Of a stretch of DNA of 64,000 nt, positions 1 to 12,058 are shown one piece after another. The position numbers were made by a program, and so were the translations under genes. The stretch covers positions 43,498 through 107,497 of the forward strand of contig JADYYK010000086.1 of assembly GCA_020853705.1 (NCBI GenBank). Direction: 5' to 3'. The first letter of the stretch is position 1. Every line of letters starts with the position of its first letter. The notes below the pieces were generated by a model. That model was not told the DNA's origin. It did not search any database and saw only the letters and a program-made list of their open reading frames with translations. The stretch comes from Deltaproteobacteria bacterium (GTDB lineage Bacteria; Myxococcota_A; Polyangia; Haliangiales; JADYYK01).

Positions 1-267
1 CAGCTTGAGGCGGGTGGTCATCTTCTGCAGCATGGTGGCCGCCTTGGCCGCCGCCTGCTTGAGGTCGGCGGCGTCGACCATGACGATGGTGAAGTTGACC
101 TCGCGCGCGGGGTCGTCGATCGACAGCGCCTTGCCCACCACCTTCTGGGTCCAGGTCTCGGGCAGCGTCAGGGTGACCTTGGCCTTGTCGTCGCGGATGA
201 CCTCGGCGTGCGCGCCGGCGGAGAAGGCCAGCAGCGCCAGAATCACGAGGGCGATTCTTCCCGTCAT
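1..267 (-). CDS. Secreted protein, N-terminal part (runs off window edge)
   Basis: An open frame on the minus strand starts with ATG at 267 and continues past base 1, so only the first 89 residues are visible. It opens with a clear Sec signal peptide: a positively charged N-end (MTGR), a hydrophobic core rich in Ile, Val and Leu, and a cleavage-like AHA site near residue 21. The mature part is acidic/basic mixed (VIRDDKAKVTLTLPETW...). The protein is therefore exported to the periplasm or surface. The family is not recognised. Its ATG overlaps the TGA of the upstream DUF4276-like gene (ATGA), which could be coupling or the chance edge of an inserted element. Base composition is typical of the core genome, unlike the gene before it. 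Confidence 0.7.
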   Translation of the reverse strand, partial: MTGRIALVILALLAFSAGAHAEVIRDDKAKVTLTLPETWTQKVVGKALSIDDPAREVNFTIVMVDAADLKQAAAKAATMLQKMTTRLKL

Positions 268-854
268 GTCGAGCCTCCAGGGCCGAAGGCCGCGCGCGCG
301 CGGTCGATCCAGCGCCGCAGCGATCTAGCATCGGCCGGGATCCCGCCGAGCCCCATCTGTTTGACGAACTCTGCCTTCTGGGTGGTGTTTTCGAGCCCCA
401 GTTCACTCGCCACCACCGCCTTGCTGTTCGGCACCGCCTCGGAATGCAGTCTCCCAGCGATGGCCAACAGCCAACCTTCGGTGTCTTCCACCGCGGCGCT
501 CCCGATGATGCGAAGCGATGGGAATCGCTCGCTGGCCTCAAGGATGCCTCGCTCGATCTCCTCCTGGCGATGATCTCGATCATTGTCGCGCGCGAAGACC
601 AGCACGTCGGCCCCCGCCTCACTGGCCTCCAAGGCGAGGCCGAGGACGGTGCGTGACTCTGCCGAGCGGACTCCGCCGCGGTACTTGCGGATGTGCTTCC
701 AGATGATCGCGCCGACGATTGTGAGCGCGGCGGGGCCGGTGTGTGCGAGCAGCGCGACCAGGACTCCCAGGCGGGGCGGATCGCCCCGGTAGGGCGGCTC
801 GTCGAACCACCCGCCGAGCTCCGTCGGACCCTCGCCCGCGAGCAGGATTTTCAC
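264..854 (-). CDS. DUF4276-like (TOPRIM-like) protein, partner of AAA ATPase
   Basis: This 196-residue protein resembles the DUF4276 family, which is usually encoded next to an AAA ATPase and is thought to have a TOPRIM-like nuclease fold. Visible landmarks are an N-terminal beta strand ending in GEGPTE (residues 7-12), a central acidic strand FARDNDRD, and a later VEDTEGWLL motif. Together these give the Glu and Asp residues expected of a metal-binding TOPRIM-type site. It starts with GTG, overlapping the stop of the ATPase gene by four bases (GTGA), so the two are translationally coupled. The pair looks like a split version of OLD/Gabija-type ATPase-TOPRIM nucleases. The defence role is inferred from architecture only; the family match is from pattern recognition. 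Confidence 0.65.
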   Translation of the reverse strand: MKILLAGEGPTELGGWFDEPPYRGDPPRLGVLVALLAHTGPAALTIVGAIIWKHIRKYRGGVRSAESRTVLGLALEASEAGADVLVFARDNDRDHRQEEIERGILEASERFPSLRIIGSAAVEDTEGWLLAIAGRLHSEAVPNSKAVVASELGLENTTQKAEFVKQMGLGGIPADARSLRRWIDRARAAFGPGGST

Positions 855-1879
855 CCCGCTGCCTTGCCCACGTCCGGCCTTGCCTCGAGCAGCGGTGATT
901 CATCGATGCCATCGGCATAGCTCAGCCAGAGTTCGCCAAGGGAATAGACGCTATGACGCTTCGCGAAGTTCGGCGTGTCACGGATCGGCGTGACCCGCGT
1001 GCCTTCCTCGAGCGACCTCCGGGTCACCAGCGAGACTTCGTCGGGCTGCAGCTCGTTGACGACGAGTGGACTGTGCGTGGCCAGCACGACCTGGGTCCCG
1101 ACCTCGGTGCTGATGGTGCGCAGGACCTTCATGACCTCGGCGATCCGCGACGGATGCAGGCCATTCTCTGGCTCCTCGACCAGGAGCAGCGACACCGGCG
1201 CGAAGAAACGCAGTGCGGCGAAGCCGATGTAGTAGAGGAGCCCCTCGCTCATCTGAGCTGCGGGAACGATGGTGCCGTCCGTGAGCTGAACCTCGAGCGC
1301 CACCTGGTCGCTGGACACGACGGGCACTCGGATCCGCTTGACCATCGGGAAGAGGGTGCAGACCGCGCGGGTGAGGTCGGTGAAGTCATCGTTTCCCCGC
1401 CCGAGAATGGCGAGCAGCACGCCCGCGAGCCCCGCTCCCCGCTCATTCAAGAGGCGTGTTGACTGGCCTTCGGTCAGCAGAGGACTGGGCGCTCGCATCC
1501 GGTCCGGATCGAAGCGGACGATCGAGGCGCCCCGGAACTCCTGCTGAAAGAGACGAACGTGATGCTTGCGGACCTGGCTCGCTTCTCCAGGTGGTGGATC
1601 AGCGGGCGTCGACCTTCCGCCAGCCTCCTCCAGCCGCTCGGTCGTACGAGTTGTGCCGGGCTTGGTCCCGGTGCTGTAGACGTTGCCCGCAAAGGTCGCC
1701 GCAAGGGTGTTTCCGCGGACGGGCATCAAGCCAGACGCGGTCTGGACGAGCTGGTGCATCGCCCGCAAGATCGTGCTCTTGCCGCTGTCGTTCGGGCCGA
1801 TGAACGCGTGCAGCGGGGTCAGCGCGAAGTCGACCTTCCTGATGCAACCGTAGTCCTCGATCTGGAACCGGGTGATCAT
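851..1879 (-). CDS. AAA/SMC-like ATPase (AAA_15/AAA_21 type, OLD-like)
   Basis: A 342-residue ATP-binding protein of the RecF/SMC-like AAA_15/21 group. Walker A is GPNDSGKS at residues 28-35. An ABC-like signature region (AQMSEG) precedes Walker B (LLLVEEPENGLHP), and a VVLATHSPLVVN motif supplies the switch histidine. A 100-residue insert after Walker A is probably a short coiled or lid region. Such ATPases usually act with an effector nuclease; here the effector is the overlapping DUF4276-like gene. A plausible SD (AGGAGC) lies about 6 bases before the ATG. The gene is somewhat less GC-rich than its surroundings, suggesting acquisition. Its biological trigger cannot be read from sequence. 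Confidence 0.8.
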   Translation of the reverse strand: MITRFQIEDYGCIRKVDFALTPLHAFIGPNDSGKSTILRAMHQLVQTASGLMPVRGNTLAATFAGNVYSTGTKPGTTRTTERLEEAGGRSTPADPPPGEASQVRKHHVRLFQQEFRGASIVRFDPDRMRAPSPLLTEGQSTRLLNERGAGLAGVLLAILGRGNDDFTDLTRAVCTLFPMVKRIRVPVVSSDQVALEVQLTDGTIVPAAQMSEGLLYYIGFAALRFFAPVSLLLVEEPENGLHPSRIAEVMKVLRTISTEVGTQVVLATHSPLVVNELQPDEVSLVTRRSLEEGTRVTPIRDTPNFAKRHSVYSLGELWLSYADGIDESPLLEARPDVGKAAG

Positions 1880-1962
1880 CGCTGCTCCTACCTGATCCTA
1901 GCGCCAAACCGGCCTCTCCCGCCACTCTGGCCGCCGGCTGCCTCGCGTGTCACGATCCCCCC

Positions 1963-2433
1963 ATGAGGAAGCGCCTGCTCGCGATGCTGGTCATGGTCGG
2001 GGCGGGGGCAGTGGCCGCCGGTTGCGGCGGTGCGCGGGCGCGCCCGGCGGCGCCGGCTGCGCAGGCGGTGTCCGACAGCGGCCTCAGCGCGGCCGAGTGC
2101 GGCAGCCTGGTCGACCACATCTTCGAGACCACCTTCTCGGAGTCGTCGCCCGCCGCGCGCGAGGCCGCGCGCGAGAGCGAGCAGGTGCGCATGTCGATGG
2201 CCCGCATGCGCCTCCTGTGCGACGCCGACATGCCACGCCCGGTCTACGACTGCTTCATGAGCGCCGCGACCCGCGCCGAGGTGCAGGCCTGCACCCGCCG
2301 CTTCGAGCCCGCCGACACCCCATCGCCTCGGCCAGCCCCGCGCCCCGGCGAGTACGAGGCTGGAACTGCTGCGGCGCGGCCGTGGACGGAAGACTTGGCC
2401 ATAGGTTCGGGGACGGCCACCTACGGAACGTAG
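1963..2433 (+). CDS. Small Cys-containing lipoprotein
   Basis: A 156-residue protein starting MRKRLLAML, with a hydrophobic signal and a lipobox-like AAGC, so the mature protein would be lipid-anchored at Cys20. Four further cysteines in the mature domain (AAEC, RLLC, YDC, QAC) could form two disulfides. The family is not recognised. Codon use up to about 2340 is typical of the genome, but the last 30 residues (from about 2345) look like read-through into unrelated lower-GC sequence. The C-terminus may therefore have been changed by an insertion that also brought the next gene. Confidence 0.65.
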   Translation: MRKRLLAMLVMVGAGAVAAGCGGARARPAAPAAQAVSDSGLSAAECGSLVDHIFETTFSESSPAAREAARESEQVRMSMARMRLLCDADMPRPVYDCFMSAATRAEVQACTRRFEPADTPSPRPAPRPGEYEAGTAAARPWTEDLAIGSGTATYGT

Positions 2434-2626
2434 GCCCACAATCCGCGCAGCGACGGACAGCAGGGTGGCCATCTCCGGGAGTTTCATCAGACACCTACTC
2501 ACTTGGGGAACGAGCGATCACCGTGCTCTGTTATGTTTGGCTGGGCAAACAGCGGTGCTCATGCTCGGATCACGCATGACCGCTGCTGTCATCGCCAGGT
2601 GACTCGCCGTCCTGAAGAGGGTGACG

Positions 2627-3871
2627 ATGAAGAAGAGCGAACGGAGGCGCATCGGGAAGATGGCCGCCCGCAAGATCGCGAGCGTCGCCAAACGCGGTGC
2701 CAGCAGCCGCATCTCCCGTGGTGGGCCGCGAGCCCTTTGGTTTCATGTTGACAAGCAATCTGTAGGGATCTACTCGGTGCCTTTCACTGCCTTGGCTTCG
2801 CGTCGACCGTTCGGGTCCGGAGGCCCGATCCGCCAAGGGCGACTGGGCGAGGGCTTGGTAGTTCGTTTCGAGGCGGACGTCACGTCGAGGGTCGTGCCCG
2901 ACGATCACGCACTGGTTCAGGAGTCCCCCGGCTCGGACGGAGTCTTGGACAGCATAAAGTGTAGTCCCCGTCTTGCCTGGGGGTTCTTCCAGGCCGCCAT
3001 GCCCGGATTCTGGGCCAACCGATACCGGATGACGTCGGACTTCGCGTTCTTGGCTGAGGGAACAAGAGGTGCCTGTGAGGTCGCTGCACTGCGCAAGAGG
3101 CGCGTCTTGCACCGCAGGTCCTTGATGGAGCATGCGCAGTCGCTCCACTCGAAAGTCTGGGCGCTTCGGTACCACCGTGCGAACTTCCGCCGGGCAATTG
3201 ACAAGGCCGGAAGTGCGGGGCCCGGTGACAAGGCTCTGTTCCTCATCACGGCGAACGCTGAGTTCTCTGCGCACGACGCCGCAACGTATAGCCTACTTGA
3301 GGAACTCACCCGGGCGCGCGCGCTCATGTTGGATCTCTCGCGTGGAGAGCAAAGCACCTTGAGTTTCCACCAGCTCTTTGAAAAGCGGATGTCCTTGCCA
3401 GACGACGGCTTGCGGCGTGCACTCATGGCGTCCGAATCCTGGTACCCGGGCTTCCGTCAGCGCAGGACCAACAGCACCCATGCATTCGGTGCCTTGGTCG
3501 TTCACTCAAACGACTTGCTTGTTGTGAACCAGTTGGCAGATCGTCGCCTCAGCGATGGCGGATCGCCGATTTCCGGCGCGCTTGCGGTCTCGCTCTTCGA
3601 CCCGCTTGTAGACGGGGTATCCCGCTTGGTGGAGGCCTTCACTGCCCATCTGTTGACACTCTTCCATCCCTACGATCTCGTTACACTGACGCTTATCGAC
3701 GAGCGCAAAGATCCCGGCCCTCGGAGGACAACGATCTTCGTGCGGCGCATTGAGTTCGATGAAGGCCTCGCCGGCAAGGGCGACGTCATCTTGGACCCCA
3801 GTGGACGGATAGAGATCTCGACTGATCTTGATGGAGCCCTCTCCACCCCCGCGCCTGATCCCCCGCGGTGA
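2627..3871 (+). CDS. Protein of unknown function in lower-GC segment
   Basis: I do not recognise this 414-residue protein. The ATG at 2627 follows a purine-rich SD (GAAGAGGG) by about 7 bases; a GTG six bases earlier is possible. There is no signal peptide or membrane segment, and the N-terminus is strongly basic. The central half (about residues 180-310) is helical-looking. It contains RQRRTNSTH at 3455-3481, which matches the spacing of the Rx4-6H motif of HEPN ribonucleases, though the usual Asn after the first Arg is displaced. Codon use and base composition differ clearly from the flanking genes (more A/T, rare codons), suggesting horizontal acquisition. The surrounding AAA/DUF4276 pair makes a defence or toxin role conceivable but unproven. 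Confidence 0.65.
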   Translation: MKKSERRRIGKMAARKIASVAKRGASSRISRGGPRALWFHVDKQSVGIYSVPFTALASRRPFGSGGPIRQGRLGEGLVVRFEADVTSRVVPDDHALVQESPGSDGVLDSIKCSPRLAWGFFQAAMPGFWANRYRMTSDFAFLAEGTRGACEVAALRKRRVLHRRSLMEHAQSLHSKVWALRYHRANFRRAIDKAGSAGPGDKALFLITANAEFSAHDAATYSLLEELTRARALMLDLSRGEQSTLSFHQLFEKRMSLPDDGLRRALMASESWYPGFRQRRTNSTHAFGALVVHSNDLLVVNQLADRRLSDGGSPISGALAVSLFDPLVDGVSRLVEAFTAHLLTLFHPYDLVTLTLIDERKDPGPRRTTIFVRRIEFDEGLAGKGDVILDPSGRIEISTDLDGALSTPAPDPPR

Positions 3872-3898
3872 GAAGGAGGAAGCCCAACCGTAGGCCGG

Positions 3899-5293
3899 TT
3901 ACCGGCTGAACTTGAACTTCTGCCAGACCTCGGCGCGCACCACGTCGGCGTTGCCGCTGGCGCCGTGCACGCCGAGCAGCGCGACCACGCGCTGGCCCTT
4001 GCGCTCGACGCTCCACAGGTCGCCGTTCTTGTCGGCGAAGGTCACCACCTTGTCGGTCGACTTCACGGTGCTGGCGTTGCCCGACAGCTTGGCGATCAGC
4101 TTGCCGGCGGCGACGAAGAACTCGATGGCGTCGGCCTCGGCGTCCCACGACGACGCGTGCACGATGCTGATGGTCGGCTCGCCCAGCTTGGCGTAGGCGA
4201 CCATGCGGTCGCCGTCCCAGCCGGCGGCGGCGGCGCTGGCGACGTCGGCGGAGTCGCCGGTGTGCTCGCCCAGCATGACGCGCAGCTGCAGCTCGCCGAC
4301 CACGTCGGCGCGCAGCACCTTCTGGCCCACCAGGGTGGGCAGCTCGGCGCCCTTGATCTTGGCCGGCTTCTCGCGCGCGAAGTACTTGCTCGGGTGCAGG
4401 ATCTGCTCGGTCGAGACCGGCGGGCTCCGGAACACGTCGTCGATCTTCGACCAGGGGTTGCGCATGCGCACGCCGGCCACGAAGTTCAGCCCCTCGATGT
4501 AGGGGAACAGCAGCGTCTTCTTGAGGATGGCGGGCGCCTTGTCGAACTCCGGCGACTGCCCGGCCATGCCCTGCTCCATCATCCCTGACAGGCCGCCGGG
4601 CAGCTTGGCCAGCGCCGACAGGTCCTGCCCCATGGGCGCCAGCATGAATTCGACCATGACCCCCATGCCGTCGCCCTCGACCAGCGCCGACCGGGCCAGC
4701 TGGGCGTCGCTGTCGTCCTTGAGCCCCTTCATCAGCTTGTTCAGGTTGAAGTGCTGGTCCTGCAGGGCGTGCTGGATCTCGTGCGCCAGCGCCGGGCGCT
4801 GCAGCGACGAGTCCAGCCAGTCCGCGATGAACAGCTTGCCGGCGTCGGGATCGTAGAAGCCGGCGACTTGCTCCATCAAGAGCGACAGGATGGTCTGCTG
4901 GTAGTCGAGCTCGGGCGGCAGCAGGCCCAGGCGCTTCAAGATGCGCGCCTCGGTGCCGATCTCCTCGGGGCTGTACTCCTTGGCGATCTTGTCCTTGAGG
5001 CGGGCGCCGATCTCGGGCTTGGTCAGCACCTCGCGCCCGAACGCCTTGCGCGCCCGCAGCTTGCGCAGCGACACCACCTTGGCAGTGATGTCGTCGGTCT
5101 CCTTGAGCAGGGCCTCGACGGAGGCCCGCCCCGTCGCCGGGGGCACCGGCACGGCGACCGAGGGCGACGGCGAGGGCGACGGCGCCGGGCTGGCCGGCTT
5201 GGCTGGACTCGCGGGCTTGGTCGCAGGCTTCTGCGCCAGGACGGGACTCGACAGCAGGAGCACTCCCAACCCGAACCAGCCGAGCCTCGCCAT
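3899..5293 (-). CDS. Secreted zinc metallopeptidase-like protein
   Basis: A 464-residue exported protein. A signal peptide ending VLAQ is followed by a Lys/Pro/Ala/Ser repeat linker (about residues 22-55). The catalytic-type motif is HEIQH at about residues 171-175, in the context LAHEIQHALQDQHF. This is the gluzincin HExxH zinc-binding helix, and a downstream EGDG segment may supply the third ligand. The C-terminal half is beta-rich, of unknown type. It probably acts as a periplasmic or surface protease. The gene diverges from mfd. Its start ATG is only six bases from a TACAAT hexamer, so the mRNA may be leaderless. Confidence 0.75.
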   Translation of the reverse strand: MARLGWFGLGVLLLSSPVLAQKPATKPASPAKPASPAPSPSPSPSVAVPVPPATGRASVEALLKETDDITAKVVSLRKLRARKAFGREVLTKPEIGARLKDKIAKEYSPEEIGTEARILKRLGLLPPELDYQQTILSLLMEQVAGFYDPDAGKLFIADWLDSSLQRPALAHEIQHALQDQHFNLNKLMKGLKDDSDAQLARSALVEGDGMGVMVEFMLAPMGQDLSALAKLPGGLSGMMEQGMAGQSPEFDKAPAILKKTLLFPYIEGLNFVAGVRMRNPWSKIDDVFRSPPVSTEQILHPSKYFAREKPAKIKGAELPTLVGQKVLRADVVGELQLRVMLGEHTGDSADVASAAAAGWDGDRMVAYAKLGEPTISIVHASSWDAEADAIEFFVAAGKLIAKLSGNASTVKSTDKVVTFADKNGDLWSVERKGQRVVALLGVHGASGNADVVRAEVWQKFKFSR

Positions 5294-5299
5294 GCGCGA

Positions 5300-5305
5300 A
5301 TTGTA
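5300..5305 (-). promoter_or_regulatory. -10-like hexamer, leaderless start of metallopeptidase
   Basis: TACAAT on the minus strand ends six bases before the ATG of the metallopeptidase gene, so transcription would begin at or next to the start codon. No Shine-Dalgarno is present and the -35 is weak. Confidence 0.5.
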
Positions 5306-5354
5306 CAGGCGCGCTTGCCAGGCGCCACTCGGTCACCTAAGAATTCGCAGCCCC

Positions 5355-8960
<3,606 letters not shown>

Positions 8961-8991
8961 TCGTGCTAGCCCATTGCCAGCGGGGTACCCC

Positions 8992-10188
8992 ATGAAGCTC
9001 ACGAAGGCTCGTGTCGCGGCGCTGATCGGCGCCGTCGCTGGTTCGCTGACGACCATGATGATGAGCACCTGGATCACCGGGTGTTCGGATAGCAAGGCTG
9101 ACCCGCAGGACGTCAAGAAGTGGACCCAGCGTCCACGCGTCACCGGGGCCGACGCCGAGCCGGTCGCCATCATCGACGGCGTGGTCATCACGGTGGCCGA
9201 CTTCCGCGACCGCCTCAACAAGCAGTCGCCCTACATCCGCGCGCGCTACACCTCGCTGGAGCGCAAGAAGGAGTTCCTCGACAACCTGGTGCGCTTCGAG
9301 GTGCTGGCCAAGGAGGCCGAGCGCCGCGGTCTCGGTGAGGACCCCGAGGTCGTGCGCACCATGAAGCAGGTCATGATCCAGAAGCTGATGCAGGACGAGT
9401 TCGACAACCGGGTCAAGGTCGAGGACATCACCGACAAGGAGATGCGCGACTACTACACGGCGCACTCGTCGGACTACAACCAGCCCGAGCAGGTCCGCGT
9501 CAGCGCCATCGTCATCAAGAAGGACAGCAAGCTGGCCGACCGCCTGGCCGAAGAGGTCAAGGGGCCCAAGGGGCAGGACAACCGCACCTTCCGCGACATG
9601 GTGCTGCAGTACTCCGAGGACGAGGAGTCCAAGGTCCGCGGCGGCGATCTGCGCTACTTCGACGAGACCTCGCAGGAGGTCCCGGCCGAGGTCATCAAGG
9701 CGTCGTTCGCGCTGGAGAAGGTCGGCGACGTGGCCGGCCCCATCAAGACCAGCAAGGGCATGTACATCCTCAAGCAGACCGGTCGCCGCAAGGCGCTGGC
9801 GCGCACCTTCGAGGAGGTCCAGCGCCAGATCCAGAACCGCCTGTACCGCGAGAAGCGCACCAACGTGATGGACAACTTCGTCGAGGGGCTGCGCAAGGCC
9901 GCCAAGGTGCAGGTGTTCGACCAGCGCATCTCGAAGATCCAGGTCGACATGACGGGCTCGCTGCCCAGCGACTCGCCGATGCCTGGCGACCCCGCGGTGG
10001 GGCCGGGCGTGGTGCCGCCGCCGGGCGCCGGGCCGAGCGGCAATGGCCTGATGCCGGGGACCGGCCCCGAGCCCGACCTGGTGCCTGGCCCAGGCTCGGC
10101 CCCGACCACCCCGTCGGCCCCCTCGGCCCCGCCCGTCGCGCCGGGCAGCCCGGTCCCGCCGGGGACCGCGCCGCAGCCGGTCGGCTAG
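8992..10188 (+). CDS. Parvulin-type peptidyl-prolyl isomerase lipoprotein (PrsA-like)
   Basis: A 398-residue foldase. A lipoprotein signal ends TWITGC, anchoring the protein in a membrane. A SurA-like N-terminal chaperone helix region follows (VAIIDGVVITVADFRDRL). The parvulin domain lies around residues 160-265 and includes the segments VRVSAIVI, RDMVLQYSEDEESKVRGGDLRYF and GPIKTSKGMYILK. The last 80 residues are a Pro/Gly/Ser-rich tail. It should assist folding of outer-membrane or secreted proteins. It lies 31 bases after mfd and 42 before a second parvulin, SurA. The ATG at 8992 has an upstream AGCGGGG. Confidence 0.88.
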   Translation: MKLTKARVAALIGAVAGSLTTMMMSTWITGCSDSKADPQDVKKWTQRPRVTGADAEPVAIIDGVVITVADFRDRLNKQSPYIRARYTSLERKKEFLDNLVRFEVLAKEAERRGLGEDPEVVRTMKQVMIQKLMQDEFDNRVKVEDITDKEMRDYYTAHSSDYNQPEQVRVSAIVIKKDSKLADRLAEEVKGPKGQDNRTFRDMVLQYSEDEESKVRGGDLRYFDETSQEVPAEVIKASFALEKVGDVAGPIKTSKGMYILKQTGRRKALARTFEEVQRQIQNRLYREKRTNVMDNFVEGLRKAAKVQVFDQRISKIQVDMTGSLPSDSPMPGDPAVGPGVVPPPGAGPSGNGLMPGTGPEPDLVPGPGSAPTTPSAPSAPPVAPGSPVPPGTAPQPVG

Positions 10189-10230
10189 CGCTTGGGCAAC
10201 CCCAGCGGGAAGGAACGGGTCGGAACCTCG

Positions 10231-11298
10231 ATGCGGAAGCTGATCGTGACGGGTGTGCTGGCGGCCCTGCTGGCGCCCAGGGCGGCGAGCGCCGAGATCC
10301 TGGAGCGCATCGTCGGCGTCGTGAACGACGACGTCATCCTGCAGAGCGAGCTCAAGCTCAGGGTGGTCGCGGCCGAGGACGAGCTCGACGAGATCAAGGA
10401 CCCGGTGGCCGCGGCCGAGCGGCGCCGGCAGCTCGAGGACGCGCTGCTCGACTCCATGATCGCCGAGCAGCTGATCGCGCAGCAGGCCGCCGAGCTCAAG
10501 CTCAAGGTCACCAACGCCGAGGTCGACAAGGCGCTCGACGAGGTGCGCAAGCAGAACAAGGTGACCGCCGAGCAGCTCGAGCGCGCGCTGCGCGAGGAGG
10601 GCTTCACCATGGCGCAGTACCGGTCCGACGTGAAGCGTCAGATCCTGCGCCTCAAGGTCATCAACGTGGCCGTGCGCAGCCGCATCCAGATCTCCGACAC
10701 CGAGATCCAGGAGGCCTACGAGCGCAAGCAGCGCCAGGGCGGCGCCACCTCCGAGGTGCGCGCCAGCCACATCTTCGTCGAGGTGCCCGACACCGCCGAC
10801 CAGGCCATCGTGCACGAGGCCCAGGGCCGCGCCGAGGCGCTGGCGGTGCGCGCCAAGGGTGGCGAGGACTTCGCGGCCATGGCCAAGGCGGTCAGCGAGG
10901 ATCCCGCCACCAAGGAGGACGGCGGCGATCTGGGCTGGATCGGCCACGGCATGCTGCCCGGCGAGCTCGACAAGGTGCTGTTCGAGATGAAGGTCGGCGA
11001 GGTGCGCGGGCCGCTGCTGGGTGAGAGTGGCTTTCACATCATGAAGCTGACCGACACCCGCAAGAAGGAGCTCAAGCCGCTGGCCGAGATCAAGGAGAAG
11101 CTCCGCGAGGAGCTCTACCAGGCCGAGCTCAAGCGCCAGACCAAGAACTGGATCGACGAGCTGCGCAAGAAGGCCTACATCAAGCGCCGCCTGACGCTGG
11201 CCGACAGCAAGGTCCCGGGCGGGACCGACACCAAGGCGCCGGCCATCAAGCCGATGCCCGACAAGCCGGTCGCGCCCGCCGCTTCGCCTTCGCCGTAG
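10231..11298 (+). CDS. Periplasmic chaperone SurA-like peptidyl-prolyl isomerase
   Basis: A 355-residue exported foldase of the SurA type. A signal peptide ends AASA. The SurA N-domain begins EILERIVGVVNDDVILQSELKLR, a hallmark of the family. A single parvulin domain includes VRASHIFVEV, SEDPATKEDGGDLGWIGHGMLPGEL and GPLLGESGFHIMKL. A C-terminal helix and a Pro-rich tail follow. SurA escorts beta-barrel proteins across the periplasm to the BAM machine. The ATG at 10231 is chosen because the signal peptide starts there. The gene directly follows another parvulin gene and is probably co-transcribed with it. Confidence 0.9.
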   Translation: MRKLIVTGVLAALLAPRAASAEILERIVGVVNDDVILQSELKLRVVAAEDELDEIKDPVAAAERRRQLEDALLDSMIAEQLIAQQAAELKLKVTNAEVDKALDEVRKQNKVTAEQLERALREEGFTMAQYRSDVKRQILRLKVINVAVRSRIQISDTEIQEAYERKQRQGGATSEVRASHIFVEVPDTADQAIVHEAQGRAEALAVRAKGGEDFAAMAKAVSEDPATKEDGGDLGWIGHGMLPGELDKVLFEMKVGEVRGPLLGESGFHIMKLTDTRKKELKPLAEIKEKLREELYQAELKRQTKNWIDELRKKAYIKRRLTLADSKVPGGTDTKAPAIKPMPDKPVAPAASPSP

Positions 11299-11300
11299 CG

Positions 11301-11888
11301 CTACGCCTTGCCGGGTCGCCGGTTGGTCAGCGGCTCGTCCAGATCATCCAGGTCCGCCGGGGGCGAGGGCGCCTGCGCGGGCGCGCTGCTCTCGGGCCAC
11401 ACCGGGGTCTTGCGCTGCATGAAGTCGCGGAACTCGGCGATGACCGCGCTGGCCTGCTGACGGCCGCGACCGATCTGGGCCATGCCACCGATGACGCTGA
11501 AGTCGGCGTCGACGTGGTAGCGCATCAGGCAGGCCTTCTCGCCCATCGCGGTGAACTGCACCGAGCCGCTGATCTGGATGCTGGAGCCGGCCACGGTCGA
11601 CCAGCTCATCGACAGGTCGCGCTCGGAGTAGATGTAGCGCAGGCGGTAGCCCACGGTGGAGCGGTCGTGGGTCGCCATGTAGGCGACCTCGATGGCGCGC
11701 TCGTGCTCGTCGCGCTGGCGCACCGCGGCGCTCTTGATGATGGGCAGCCACTCGGGCAGCCGCTCGACGTCGGCGAACAGCTCGTAGCAGGCGCGCGCCG
11801 AGCGCGGGATGGTCACCACCAGCTCGGAGTCGTTGTCGGCCTCGGGGAACAGCTCGGCGATGTCGAAGTCGATGGCCCGCGCGGTCAT
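11301..11888 (-). CDS. SRPBCC/START-like (polyketide cyclase-type) protein
   Basis: A 195-residue cytoplasmic protein with a START-like fold. It opens with the strand TIPRSARACYELFADVERLPEWLPIIKSAAV, the classic beginning of SRPBCC/cyclase families that bind hydrophobic ligands. Later segments YRLRYIYSERDLSMSW and GEKACLMRYHVDADF fit the remaining sheet. The C-terminus is a Pro/Ala/Asp-rich tail. The ATG at 11888 is preferred because an AGAGGTG SD lies 6 bases upstream; ATG at 11894 sits right against it. The ligand is unknown. Confidence 0.75.
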   Translation of the reverse strand: MTARAIDFDIAELFPEADNDSELVVTIPRSARACYELFADVERLPEWLPIIKSAAVRQRDEHERAIEVAYMATHDRSTVGYRLRYIYSERDLSMSWSTVAGSSIQISGSVQFTAMGEKACLMRYHVDADFSVIGGMAQIGRGRQQASAVIAEFRDFMQRKTPVWPESSAPAQAPSPPADLDDLDEPLTNRRPGKA

Positions 11889-12044
11889 GTTCATCACCTC
11901 TGGCCCCTCCCTAGAGCACACCGCGTGCCGAAGGCCGGCGGCCGATTTCCGCGAGGTTGCGGCGGCGCTGGCCTGGCGCCTCGAATGGCCGGCGGGGACG
12001 CCAGTGACCAGGCGGGTTCATGACGCAACGCTCCGAAAGCCCTG

Positions 12045-12050
12045 TATTCT
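12045..12050 (+). promoter_or_regulatory. -10-like hexamer, leaderless start of HIT gene
   Basis: TATTCT ends eight bases before the ATG of the HIT gene. A TTGACA-like ATGACG lies 19 bases upstream of it. There is no SD, so the transcript probably starts within two bases of the ATG. Confidence 0.45.
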
Positions 12051-12058
12051 CTCGCTCC

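Noticed and set aside
2434..2626. Small RNA or gene in the gap before the unknown island gene
   Set aside because: Short open frames have no SD or family signal, and no convincing hairpin-terminator pair was found.
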